Shown: piece by piece, positions 44,362 through 51,841 of the stretch
Layout: the number at the start of each line of letters is the position of its first letter
How positions within the stretch are numbered: the first letter of the stretch is position 1
Assembly (NCBI RefSeq): GCF_000374305.1
Contig: NZ_KB894093.1
Location: forward strand, 1,612,001 to 1,676,000
Length of the DNA: 64,000 bases
Reading direction: 5' to 3'
Source of the DNA: Actinomadura flavalba DSM 45200
Lineage (GTDB): Bacteria > Actinomycetota > Actinomycetes > Streptosporangiales > Streptosporangiaceae
Translations under genes and position numbers: made by a program
Notes under the pieces: model-generated
The model's input: the letters and a program-made list of their open reading frames with translations, nothing else
What the model was told of the DNA's origin: nothing
Databases searched by the model: none

Positions 44362-44805
44362 GTGGGACGTCATCGGTCGGACCCCAGGGGTCTCGCGCGC
44401 ATCCTGATCGCGGTTATCGCCGTGGCACTGGCCTTAGCGCTGCTCGTCGTCGGCGGGCTGGCGCTGGTCAACGCGCTGACCTCGTCCGATACGCAGGGGC
44501 CGCCGGGAGCGCAGTCGCCCACGCCCACCTCCACCGGCGGATCGTCCGAACGGCCCACGTCCACCGCCGCGACGCCGCTGGTCATCCAGGCCGTCGGCGG
44601 CTCGACGCTCGTCACGATCACCGTGCCGGGCAGCAACGACGTCGTGTTCCGCGGCACGCTCTACGCCGGCGAGGGACGCCAGTACGACCAGGCGCCGCTG
44701 AACGTCGTCGCCAACGACGCCGGGGCCGTCCGCGTCACGATCTACGGCAAGGTCGAGGAACGGGCCGGCGGGCAGCGCGGCACCTGGTTCGTGCCGGAGA
44801 AGTGA
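44362..44805 (+). CDS. Membrane-anchored protein with RodZ-like C-terminal domain
   Basis: The product is 147 residues: a short basic N terminus, one membrane helix (~13-38), a Pro/Thr/Ser-rich linker and a ~75-residue beta domain (VIQAVGGSTLVTITVPGSND...VVANDAGAVRVTIYGK) resembling the DUF4115 domain at the C terminus of RodZ. The cytoplasmic HTH of RodZ is absent. Function unknown. GTG 44362 has TAACCT (44350-44355) six bases upstream, a leaderless pattern. The gene is convergent with pyrE, four bases apart. Confidence 0.75.
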   Translation: MGRHRSDPRGLARILIAVIAVALALALLVVGGLALVNALTSSDTQGPPGAQSPTPTSTGGSSERPTSTAATPLVIQAVGGSTLVTITVPGSNDVVFRGTLYAGEGRQYDQAPLNVVANDAGAVRVTIYGKVEERAGGQRGTWFVPEK

Positions 44806-44809
44806 CGGG

Positions 44810-45346
44810 CTAGCCGAGGCCCAGGTCGGCCACCGTGTACGGGTGGCGGTACTCCAGGCCCTCGGCCGCGATGCGGTCGGCGGCGCCGCGCTCCAGGATC
44901 GTCGCGACGGCCACCACGTCCGCGCCCGCCTCCCGCAGTGCCTCCACGGCCGTCAGCACCGAGCCGCCCGTCGTCGAGGTGTCCTCGACGGCCAGCACGC
45001 GGCGGCCCTTCACCTCCGGGCCCTCGATGCGGCGCTGGAGGCCGTGCGCCTTGCCCGCCTTGCGGACGACGAACGCGTCCAGCGTCCGGCCGCGCGCCGC
45101 CGCCGCGTGCAGCATCGCGGCCGCGACCGGGTCGGCGCCGAGGGTCAGGCCGCCGACGGCGTCGTAGCCGAGGTCGGCGGTGGCGTCGAGCATGACGCGT
45201 CCGACGAGCGGCGCGACGGCGCCGTCCAGCGTCACGCGGCGCAGATCGACGTAGTAGGACGCGGTACGCCCCGACGACAGCACGACGTCGCCGTGCACGA
45301 CGGCCTTGTCCTTGATGGCGGCCAGCAGCTCATCACGTTCGCTCAC
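44810..45346 (-). CDS. pyrE: Orotate phosphoribosyltransferase
   Basis: The product is 178 residues. The start matches other PyrE (SERDELLAAIKDKAVVHGDVVLSSGRTASYYVDLR) and the PRPP-binding loop is VLAVEDTSTTGGSV. It joins orotate to PRPP to form OMP in pyrimidine synthesis. The GTG at 45346 has TAGGGT (45354-45359, minus strand) seven bases upstream, so a leaderless mRNA is likely. It is divergent from the hydrolase-like gene with promoters face to face. Confidence 0.95.
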   Translation of the reverse strand: MSERDELLAAIKDKAVVHGDVVLSSGRTASYYVDLRRVTLDGAVAPLVGRVMLDATADLGYDAVGGLTLGADPVAAAMLHAAAARGRTLDAFVVRKAGKAHGLQRRIEGPEVKGRRVLAVEDTSTTGGSVLTAVEALREAGADVVAVATILERGAADRIAAEGLEYRHPYTVADLGLG

Positions 45347-45404
45347 ATCGGGAACCCTATTCACCCCCGCGTGCGGACGCGCACGCGGCGTGTACGGTTG
45401 CGGC
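45347..45404. promoter_or_regulatory. Divergent leaderless promoters of pyrE and the hydrolase-like gene
   Basis: The 58-base gap holds two -10 hexamers: TAGGGT on the minus strand (45354-45359) for pyrE and TACGGT on the plus strand (45393-45398) for the gene at 45405. They are only 33 bases apart, so the -35 regions must overlap and the two promoters should compete. Confidence 0.55.
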
Positions 45405-45941
45405 GTGACTCCGGGCACGCTCGTCCTGCTGCACGCGCCGCTCGCGTCGTCCGCCGTCTGGGGCGACCTTCCCGAGGCGCTGCGCGCGCACGGGTTCGAC
45501 GTCGTCGCGCCGACCGTCCCGGACGGCACGGGGCCGCACTATGTCGCCCGCGCCTCGCTGATCGTCGCGGCGACGGCGCCGGAGCCGCCGCTCGTCCTCG
45601 TCGGCCACGGCGACGCGGGGCCGCTGCTGCCCGCGCTGGCCCGCGCGCAGCGGGCGGCGCACCGCGCGGTCGGCGCGTACGTCTTCGTCGACGCGGCCCT
45701 CCCCGGCCCCGCGTCCGACCACGACCACCCCGACGCGGTCGCCGTCCCGCCGGACTGGCCCGACGCCCCCTGCGGCTACCTCCGCACCCACGCGTCCCGC
45801 CTGGCCGACCCGGCCACCAGCCAGGCCGCCCGCCTGGAACGAACCCTCCGCGAATCCCGCCTCCGAGGCTGGCCCACCCGAGAACCAACCCCACCGACGA
45901 CCCCGGCCGAATCCCTCACCGACCTCCTGAAAGCCCTCTGA
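45405..45941 (+). CDS. Alpha/beta hydrolase-fold protein lacking the nucleophile serine
   Basis: The product is 178 residues. The fold is recognisable (GTLVLLHAPLASSAVWGDLPEALRAHGFDVVAPT; PPLVLVGHGDAGPLLPAL; GAYVFVDAALPG). The nucleophile elbow, usually GHSxxG, reads GHGDAG, so the catalytic Ser is replaced by Gly. The protein is also shorter than the usual 230-280 residues. It may be a non-catalytic relative or binding protein. GTG 45405 has TACGGT six bases upstream. A misread codon would be an alternative explanation for the missing Ser. Confidence 0.75.
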   Translation: MTPGTLVLLHAPLASSAVWGDLPEALRAHGFDVVAPTVPDGTGPHYVARASLIVAATAPEPPLVLVGHGDAGPLLPALARAQRAAHRAVGAYVFVDAALPGPASDHDHPDAVAVPPDWPDAPCGYLRTHASRLADPATSQAARLERTLRESRLRGWPTREPTPPTTPAESLTDLLKAL

Positions 45942-45950
45942 GGGCGAGGG

Positions 45951-46553
45951 TCAGGCGTTTTTGAGGAGGTCGTCCAGGAGTTCGTCGTAGGAGTCTTCTG
46001 GGTGGCCCAGGTCTAGGCGGGCTCGGTAGCGGAGGCGGAGGAGGGCCTCCAGGGAGTCTTCGGCCAGGGCCAGGTCGTCGGGGTCGACGTTCTCGGTGGG
46101 GACGGGGCCGCGGTCGCGGAGGGCGAGGATGACGTCGGCGCCCTGGGTGGACCAGTCGTGGCAGCCGGCGGTGTCGCCCTGGGCGTACAGGACTTCGGCG
46201 ACGGCGCGGTAGACCTCGGGGTCGCGCGGGGAGTCGGCGCGGATCTGGGCGATGAGGGTGCGGGCCTCGTCGGCGTGGCCCAGCTCGAAGAGCGCGTCGG
46301 CCAGGTAGGCGCGCGGGTCGCCGTAGGTCTCGCCGCCGTCCTCGACGGCGCGGCGGTACAGGGCGGCGGCGCGGTCGTGGTCGCCCGCGTGCTGCCACTG
46401 CTCACCCGCGCGCAGCAGCACGTTCGCGCGCGACACCCCGCCGGAGACCGACTCGGCCAGCTCGGATAGACGCCGTGCCGCCGAGATGTGATCGCCCGTG
46501 CGCAGGGTGTCGAACTCCAGATCGTCGAGATCGTCTTCCGTCACATGCGTCAC
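45951..46553 (-). CDS. Tetratricopeptide-repeat protein
   Basis: The product is 200 acidic, helical residues with at least three TPR-like units (HISAARRLSELAESVSGG; GEQWQHAGDHDRAAALYRRAVEDGG; LADALFELGHADEARTLIAQIRAD; LYAQGDTAGCHDW). It is probably a protein-protein adaptor; partner unknown. GTG 46553 has TAGCGT (46560-46565, minus) six bases upstream, indicating a leaderless mRNA. Nine bases separate it from the convergent hydrolase-like gene. Confidence 0.82.
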   Translation of the reverse strand: MTHVTEDDLDDLEFDTLRTGDHISAARRLSELAESVSGGVSRANVLLRAGEQWQHAGDHDRAAALYRRAVEDGGETYGDPRAYLADALFELGHADEARTLIAQIRADSPRDPEVYRAVAEVLYAQGDTAGCHDWSTQGADVILALRDRGPVPTENVDPDDLALAEDSLEALLRLRYRARLDLGHPEDSYDELLDDLLKNA

Positions 46554-46644
46554 GCTTCAACGCTACCCGCCGGTCGGCTAACGAAGCGGGCGAATCACGG
46601 ATGATCGTGAATCATCTACACGTACACGGTGCCGGACAGCCCCG

Positions 46645-47880
46645 TCACCTGCGGGAACGTTCGAGCGCGTCCCAGAATCCCCGGCGCAGCGCGTGCCGGA
46701 CCTCGTCGTGCAGCAGGAAGTCGATCGGCAGCGACGACCCCTGGAGCAGCCGCGCCTCCAGGTCGGACGGCATCCGCGGCTTGCGGGCCAGGACGGCCTC
46801 CAGCCACAGCGCGGGCGCGTCCCGCGCGACGGACTCGCCGAAGTCCTGCCCCTCGTTGTGCGCGGCCTTCACCGCGTCGGCCAGCGTCGGGGTGCTCTGC
46901 TGCTGCACGGGCAGCGGCGCGATCTGCTGCGGGCCCGTGTACGGGCTGTGCTGCGGCGCGGCGGGCGGCGGCTGCGGCGGCAGGTACTGCGGCCCGGTCG
47001 AGTGCGTGCTCTGCTGCGCGGGCGGTGCGGGCGCGGGCGTCGGCGCGGCGTGCACGGTGCTCTGCGTGGACGACCCGTAAGACGACGAACCGTACGAAGG
47101 CGACGAACCGTAGGACGTCCCCCCGTACGACGACGCCCCCGACGACGCGGACGACGGCGAGGGCGCGGGGGACGGCGGCGTGATCGGCGTCGCGGGCGGC
47201 GGCGCCGTGTGCGACGCGGAGTGCGACGGCGCGTGCAGCGACCCCAGCGCGCCCCCGGACCCGTTGGCCCCGTGCCCGTTCGACAGCGGCCCGGCGGGCA
47301 GCGCGGACGCCCCGCTGGACGTCGCCGACGACGGGCTCTCCACGCCGCTCAGCAGGTTCACGTACGGCCGCAGATGCCCGGACCCGATCTCGATGAGGTC
47401 GTCGCACTCCTGCCGCAGCACGCGCGAGATCGTCCAGTTGCCGTCGACGGCGACGTGCACGATCGTGACGCGGACGCCGAGGTCCTGGGCGTCGGCGACG
47501 ACCTGGGCGAGGTCCTCGTCGCCGGAGACGACGACGGCGTCGGCGAGCGCGCCGTTGCGGGCGAGCGTCATGAGGTCGCGGTGGATCTCGCCGTCGACGC
47601 CCTCGCGGCGGCCGGGCCGGATGCGGCCGAGGCGCAGCTTGAGGCCGGGCAGGTCGGCGAGGGCCTCGTGTTCGGGGGCGCGGCGGCCCTCGACGGTGGC
47701 CTCGTACCAGTAGCAGCGCAGCAGCGGGATGCCGGTGCGTTCGCGGGCGAGGTTGCCGAGGAGTTGCAGCAGGCCGCCGAAGTCCCAGGAGACGGTCTCA
47801 CGGTGGCGGGTGCCGTGCACCGCCATCGATCCGTCGGCGAGCAGGTAGCCGGCGTCTACGAACAGCGCGCAGCGATCCAT
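46645..47880 (-). CDS. NYN-domain (PIN-like) ribonuclease-type protein
   Basis: The product is 411 residues. The N-terminal NYN domain (~1-170) has the acidic residues of the PIN-like nuclease site: Asp in ALFVDAGYLL, DGEIHRDLM, and VSGDEDL. A long Ser/Pro/Tyr/Gly-rich disordered linker (~180-330, with repeated YGSS units) follows, then a C-terminal helical domain (FGESVARDAPALWLEAVLARKPRMP). NYN proteins are metal-dependent RNases or RNA-binding regulators. The ATG at 47880 follows AGGAAAGG. Target RNA unknown. Confidence 0.85.
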   Translation of the reverse strand: MDRCALFVDAGYLLADGSMAVHGTRHRETVSWDFGGLLQLLGNLARERTGIPLLRCYWYEATVEGRRAPEHEALADLPGLKLRLGRIRPGRREGVDGEIHRDLMTLARNGALADAVVVSGDEDLAQVVADAQDLGVRVTIVHVAVDGNWTISRVLRQECDDLIEIGSGHLRPYVNLLSGVESPSSATSSGASALPAGPLSNGHGANGSGGALGSLHAPSHSASHTAPPPATPITPPSPAPSPSSASSGASSYGGTSYGSSPSYGSSSYGSSTQSTVHAAPTPAPAPPAQQSTHSTGPQYLPPQPPPAAPQHSPYTGPQQIAPLPVQQQSTPTLADAVKAAHNEGQDFGESVARDAPALWLEAVLARKPRMPSDLEARLLQGSSLPIDFLLHDEVRHALRRGFWDALERSRR

Positions 47881-48210
47881 GCGACACCGCCTTTCCTCAG
47901 CGCGGGGTCGCCCGGTCGGCCCGGACGGGCGAGGGTGGCCATGGGGTACGGGTCCGCCCTTCCTAGCTCGGGGACGTGGGCCGTGTGGACCCCGGGCGTC
48001 TTTAGCGTAGTGAAGCCCGATACCCACGCAGGCCGGTACGGCGATTCGCCACTCTTTCACGGGGATCGTCCGGGCGCGACCCCTTGCGTCCGGGTTTTAT
48101 GCACCGTTACGTACGTCGCGATCAGCGCGTTCACCGGCGGAGCACGGCGCGGACGCCGGGACCGCCGCGGCCTGCGCACTCGCGTTCCTCAGCGGACCTT
48201 CAGCGCGCTT
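47881..48210. other. Intergenic region upstream of the NYN gene
   Basis: This 330-base gap between the NYN start and the sigma-fusion stop (both minus strand) contains a less GC-rich stretch around 47990-48110, where the NYN promoter is expected. I see no gene, repeat or recognisable RNA. Confidence 0.45.
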
Positions 48211-50667
48211 TCAGCTCCGCAGCGGAGCCGTGACCGTGATGACCCCCGTGAGGAGGGCGTCGTTGCGCGTGGTGAGGGTGAGGACGGGGCGCCGCGCGAG
48301 CACCGCGGAAAAGGTATCGACATCTATCCCGAAGGTGAGTTTGGTGCCCATTGAATACGGACACGAGCCGTCGAAGACGTTGCCGGGATCGCGGTCGCCG
48401 CCCTCGGGCGTGAGACGCCGTCCCGACAGGGCGACGGTGTCGCCGGGCAGGTCGGCGTCGCCCTCCCAGGTGACCAGGCCGAGCCGGGCCGGACGCGCAG
48501 CCGTCAGCAGCCCGTTCAGCGGCACCGTGTGCGTTCCCGCGCCGTGCGGGCCGAACGCGCGGACGCCGTCGAGCACCATCGCCTGCCGGTAGGGGGCGCC
48601 CGCGTCCCGCACGACGACGACCAGCGACCATCCGGCGTACCGCCCGGGACCGCGCAGCGAGGGCACGTCCGCGCCCCACCACGTGCCCCCGCCGCGCGCC
48701 TTCACCAGCGACGTGACGTCGGCGAACGCCTGGTAGACGGGGTAGTCGGGCAGCCGGGCGCGGCCGACGTCGGCGGCGCGCACCGTCGTGTACGCGGCGG
48801 CGCCGGGCCCGCGCAGCCGCGCCGTCACGGGCGCGCCGGTGTCGCCGCCGGACCAGTACAGCCCCGCCCACAGCACGTCCGCGCCGGAGCGGATCGGCAG
48901 CCGCGCCGCGCTGGACGACCGGGTGGACGGATCGTCGTCGCGGTCGACCGGCGCCATCGGCCAGAAGTCGTTGTCACGACTGCCCCGTTCGCGCCGCATG
49001 GCGGCGGCGCAGCGGGGCGCGCGCTCGGGGCAGCTCAGCAGCGCGTTGCCGGTCTCGACGGTCCGCACGTTGCCGTCCACGGCGAACCGGGCGGGCATCC
49101 CGTCGGCGGCGACGCCCTGCTCGGCGCGCGCCGACAGCGCGGCCCCGCCGCCGCGCAGCGTCAGCCGGGGCGGCGTGCCGATCGGCGCCGACGACCCGAC
49201 GAGCACCCGCAGGTACGCGGCCGTGCTGCCGCCGGGCGCGACGGGCGCGCGGGTGCAGCGGACGGCGGCGCCGCGCGGACGGCACGTCCAGCCGTCGCCG
49301 GGCGCGCGGCCGGGCGCGAACAGCGCGCTCCGGCGTCCGGTGACGGCGCCGTCGTAGTCGACGCCGGGCGGCAGGTCCACGTCGGCGACGAGGTCTTCGG
49401 TGCGTCCCGCGCCCTCGTTGCGGACCGTCATGACGACGATGCCGGGCCGGTCGCGCAGCAGCGCCCCGACCGTGCCGATGGCGGCGGTGACCCGCGCGTC
49501 CGGTGGCGGCGACGGTGACGGCGATTCGGCCGGAGGCGCCGCCGGACGCGCCGGATCGGCGGGCGCGGGCAGCGGAGCGCCCGGCGGCGCGGGCTTCGGC
49601 GCCGCGGGCGGACGCGCGGGCGGCGGCGCGGGCTGCGGGCGCGGCTTGGCGCCCGGCTGCGCGGCGGGCGGCGGCTCCGGCGCCGGACGCAGCGGCTCGC
49701 CGCCCGACGTCAGCGCCATCGCCATCGCGACCGCGGCGAGCCCCGCCGCGACCGCCGACCCGCCGCCCAGCGCCTGCTGCTGCCGCTTGGGCAGATGCCG
49801 GAACCAGCCGATCAGCCCGCCCCCGGCCAAGCCGGACTTGCCCGCCACCGCCAGATACGCGACGCTCGCGCCGCCGAGCACGAGCGGGCCCAGCCCCTCG
49901 CGCATCGCCGTCGCGAACTCCGTCAGCTCACCGTAGATCGCGGCGCAGCGATCGCACTCGTCCAGATGCGCGTTGACGGCCCGCGCCTCCCGCTTGGACA
50001 GCCCGCCGCGCGCGTGCGCGCCCAGCCGCTCCAGCGCGTACCGGCACGCGGCCTCGGCGGGCGGCGCGGCGACCCCGCCCGGCAGCGGCGCCGCCGGGTC
50101 GGCCAGGTGCATCTGGAGGTACGCCTGGCGCAGCCCCTCGCGGGCCCGGTAGGCGAGCGCGGCGACGCCGTTGGGCGTCATGCCGAGCATCGGCGCGACG
50201 TCGGCGGGCCGGGAACCCTCGATCTCGGTGTGCCACAGCACCGCCCGCCACCGCTCGGGCAGCGACCGGTACGCCCGGACGATCATCGACCGCTCCAGGC
50301 CCTCCACCATCGTGTCCTCGAACGGGCGCCCGGGGTCGTAGTCCTCCATCTCGGCGGTCGGCTGGAGCCGGCGGTCCCCCCGGTACCGGTCGTAGACGGT
50401 GCGGCGGACGGCCGTCAGCAGGTACGGCCGGAAGTCGGCGCGCGGCCCGCCGCCGCGCCGCAGCACGTCGAGGATCTTGGCGAACGCCTCCTGGACGGCG
50501 TCGTCGGCGGCGTCGCCCGTGATGAGATGCCCGGCCAGGGAACGGGCGGCGGCGTAGTGCCGTTCGTAGAGCGTGCCGTAGGCGGACGGGTCGCCGCCGC
50601 GGATGCGGGCGATGAGCAGCGCGTCGCTGGGCTCTGCCAGGGCCGGGCCGGGCGCGTTCTCACCCAT
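48211..50667 (-). CDS. Single-chain ECF sigma factor/zinc anti-sigma/membrane/extracytoplasmic fusion protein
   Basis: The product is 818 residues. Residues ~15-90 are sigma-70 region 2 (DDAVQEAFAKILDVLR...YLLTAVRRTVYDRYRGDRR). Residues ~125-185 are region 4 (LPERWRAVLWHTEIEG...VAALAYRAREGLRQAYL). Residues ~205-250 hold a zinc anti-sigma motif (H234, C238, C241 in HLDECDRC). Hydrophobic segments lie near 256-275 and 300-322. A ~65-residue Pro/Ala linker leads to a ~430-residue exported beta-rich domain with four or more Cys. Actinobacterial ECF groups with such C-terminal extensions are known; the external domain would sense a signal. No separate anti-sigma gene is adjacent. The ATG at 50667 follows AAGGAGA. 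Confidence 0.88.
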   Translation of the reverse strand: MGENAPGPALAEPSDALLIARIRGGDPSAYGTLYERHYAAARSLAGHLITGDAADDAVQEAFAKILDVLRRGGGPRADFRPYLLTAVRRTVYDRYRGDRRLQPTAEMEDYDPGRPFEDTMVEGLERSMIVRAYRSLPERWRAVLWHTEIEGSRPADVAPMLGMTPNGVAALAYRAREGLRQAYLQMHLADPAAPLPGGVAAPPAEAACRYALERLGAHARGGLSKREARAVNAHLDECDRCAAIYGELTEFATAMREGLGPLVLGGASVAYLAVAGKSGLAGGGLIGWFRHLPKRQQQALGGGSAVAAGLAAVAMAMALTSGGEPLRPAPEPPPAAQPGAKPRPQPAPPPARPPAAPKPAPPGAPLPAPADPARPAAPPAESPSPSPPPDARVTAAIGTVGALLRDRPGIVVMTVRNEGAGRTEDLVADVDLPPGVDYDGAVTGRRSALFAPGRAPGDGWTCRPRGAAVRCTRAPVAPGGSTAAYLRVLVGSSAPIGTPPRLTLRGGGAALSARAEQGVAADGMPARFAVDGNVRTVETGNALLSCPERAPRCAAAMRRERGSRDNDFWPMAPVDRDDDPSTRSSSAARLPIRSGADVLWAGLYWSGGDTGAPVTARLRGPGAAAYTTVRAADVGRARLPDYPVYQAFADVTSLVKARGGGTWWGADVPSLRGPGRYAGWSLVVVVRDAGAPYRQAMVLDGVRAFGPHGAGTHTVPLNGLLTAARPARLGLVTWEGDADLPGDTVALSGRRLTPEGGDRDPGNVFDGSCPYSMGTKLTFGIDVDTFSAVLARRPVLTLTTRNDALLTGVITVTAPLRS

Positions 50668-50844
50668 GCGTCTCCTTGCGTGTGTTCACCGGTGGTAAGC
50701 GGGGTTTGACCGCATACTGTAGTTCTTTGACCACCGAGTGTCGCGGGAAATCGACAGGCGAGTCGCGTCATGACTCCGTCAGTGCTCCGTGGGAGAGGTG
50801 GGCGGGCCACCGGGGGCCCGGGGGAACGAGCGGAGAACGACGGC

Positions 50845-51606
50845 GTGACAGCGAACGTGTGGCATGAACGACGGCCCGTCGCGGGCCCGGACGACCTGCG
50901 CGAACGGTGGCGCGAACGCAGCGCCGCGGGCGGCTGGTCGCTGCCCGGCGACTGGTGGACGCCCGCCGTGGAGACCGTCGTGACGGCGGCCTGCGGCGCG
51001 CCCGGACTCGCTGAAGCCTGCGCGCGGCTCGGCGCGGCGCGCGGACGCGCCGGAGTCGGGCTCGGCCAGACGCTCGACGACCTCGGCGCCCTGTTCGCCG
51101 AACTGCGCTGGCCCGACCCGCCGCTGTCCCTCGTCCGCTGCGCCGCCGAGGGATGGGCGGAGGCGGGCCTGTCCGGAGCGCCCACCGACACCTGCGAGGA
51201 CCCGCTGACCGGGCTGCTCTCGGCCGCCTACCTGCGCAGCCGCCTCGCCGAGGTGTACCGCGCGGGCGCCGCGCCCGGACACGCGCTCGTCCTCGTCGAC
51301 CTCACCGGGGGGCCCGAGCCGTGGCGGCGGCTCGCTCGCGCCATCGTCGTCGCGCACGACCTGCGGGAGGTGTTCCGGCGCGGCGAGACGCTCGCCATGG
51401 TCGACCCGGCGCGCGCCGCCGTCCTCGGCGCCGCCGGTTCCCGGCTCGACGATGACGTCCGCGCGCTCCGCGACCTGCTCGGCCGCACCCTCGCCGACGC
51501 CGACGACCCCCGTCCCGAGCCGCTGTTCGAGAGCGAACGCTTCCTCATCCGCGTCCAGCGGCTCCCCGCCAACTCCACGACGGCCCTGGCCCTCCTGGAG
51601 TCCTAG
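50845..51606 (+). CDS. Degenerate GGDEF-like protein
   Basis: The product is 253 residues. Residues ~115 onward begin with the typical diguanylate-cyclase entry motif EDPLTGLLSAAYLRSRLAEVYR, followed by alternating alpha/beta elements, but no GG(D/E)EF signature is present; the equivalent place reads LREVFRRGETLAMV. It is therefore probably a non-catalytic nucleotidyl-cyclase fold. The N-terminal ~100 residues are helical and unrecognised. It is divergent from the sigma-fusion gene and may be part of its regulon. The GTG at 50845 has CGGAGA upstream; longer starts add non-conserved sequence. Confidence 0.75.
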   Translation: MTANVWHERRPVAGPDDLRERWRERSAAGGWSLPGDWWTPAVETVVTAACGAPGLAEACARLGAARGRAGVGLGQTLDDLGALFAELRWPDPPLSLVRCAAEGWAEAGLSGAPTDTCEDPLTGLLSAAYLRSRLAEVYRAGAAPGHALVLVDLTGGPEPWRRLARAIVVAHDLREVFRRGETLAMVDPARAAVLGAAGSRLDDDVRALRDLLGRTLADADDPRPEPLFESERFLIRVQRLPANSTTALALLES

Positions 51607-51699
51607 AGCGCGCCGTCCGTCCCGAAAAGCTGGAGGGGGCGGGACGGACGGCGCTCACACGGGTGGGCCCGCCCCGCGTGGGGGCGGGACGGGCCCACC
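51606..51699 (+). terminator. Two successive GC-rich hairpins after the GGDEF-like gene
   Basis: Hairpin one pairs 51606-51624 with 51640-51656 (17 bp, two-base bulge). Hairpin two pairs GGTGGGCCCG (51662-51671) with CGGGCCCACC (51690-51699). Both directly follow the stop codon and precede copy 2 of the dispersed element. Confidence 0.7.
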
Positions 51700-51703
51700 T
51701 GCT

Positions 51704-51813
51704 TGTTTGCCGCGCCTCCGGCGCGGCGGGGGGGCAGGGCCCTTTTGGCGTCGCGCCAGAGGGCAAGATCATCCTCACTTCGCTCCGGATGATCTTGCCC
51801 TCTGGCGCGACGC
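51704..51813 (-). repeat. Dispersed two-hairpin element, copy 2
   Basis: Read on the minus strand it matches copy 1 (15968-16071). The large stem is a perfect 27 bp (51748-51774 with 51787-51813) with the same 12-base loop; the small stem is 51709-51716 with 51720-51727. It lies between two convergent genes, where it could stop transcription from both sides. Confidence 0.85.
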
Positions 51814-51841
51814 GGCCCTGACCCGTGCGGGGTGCTCTTCG

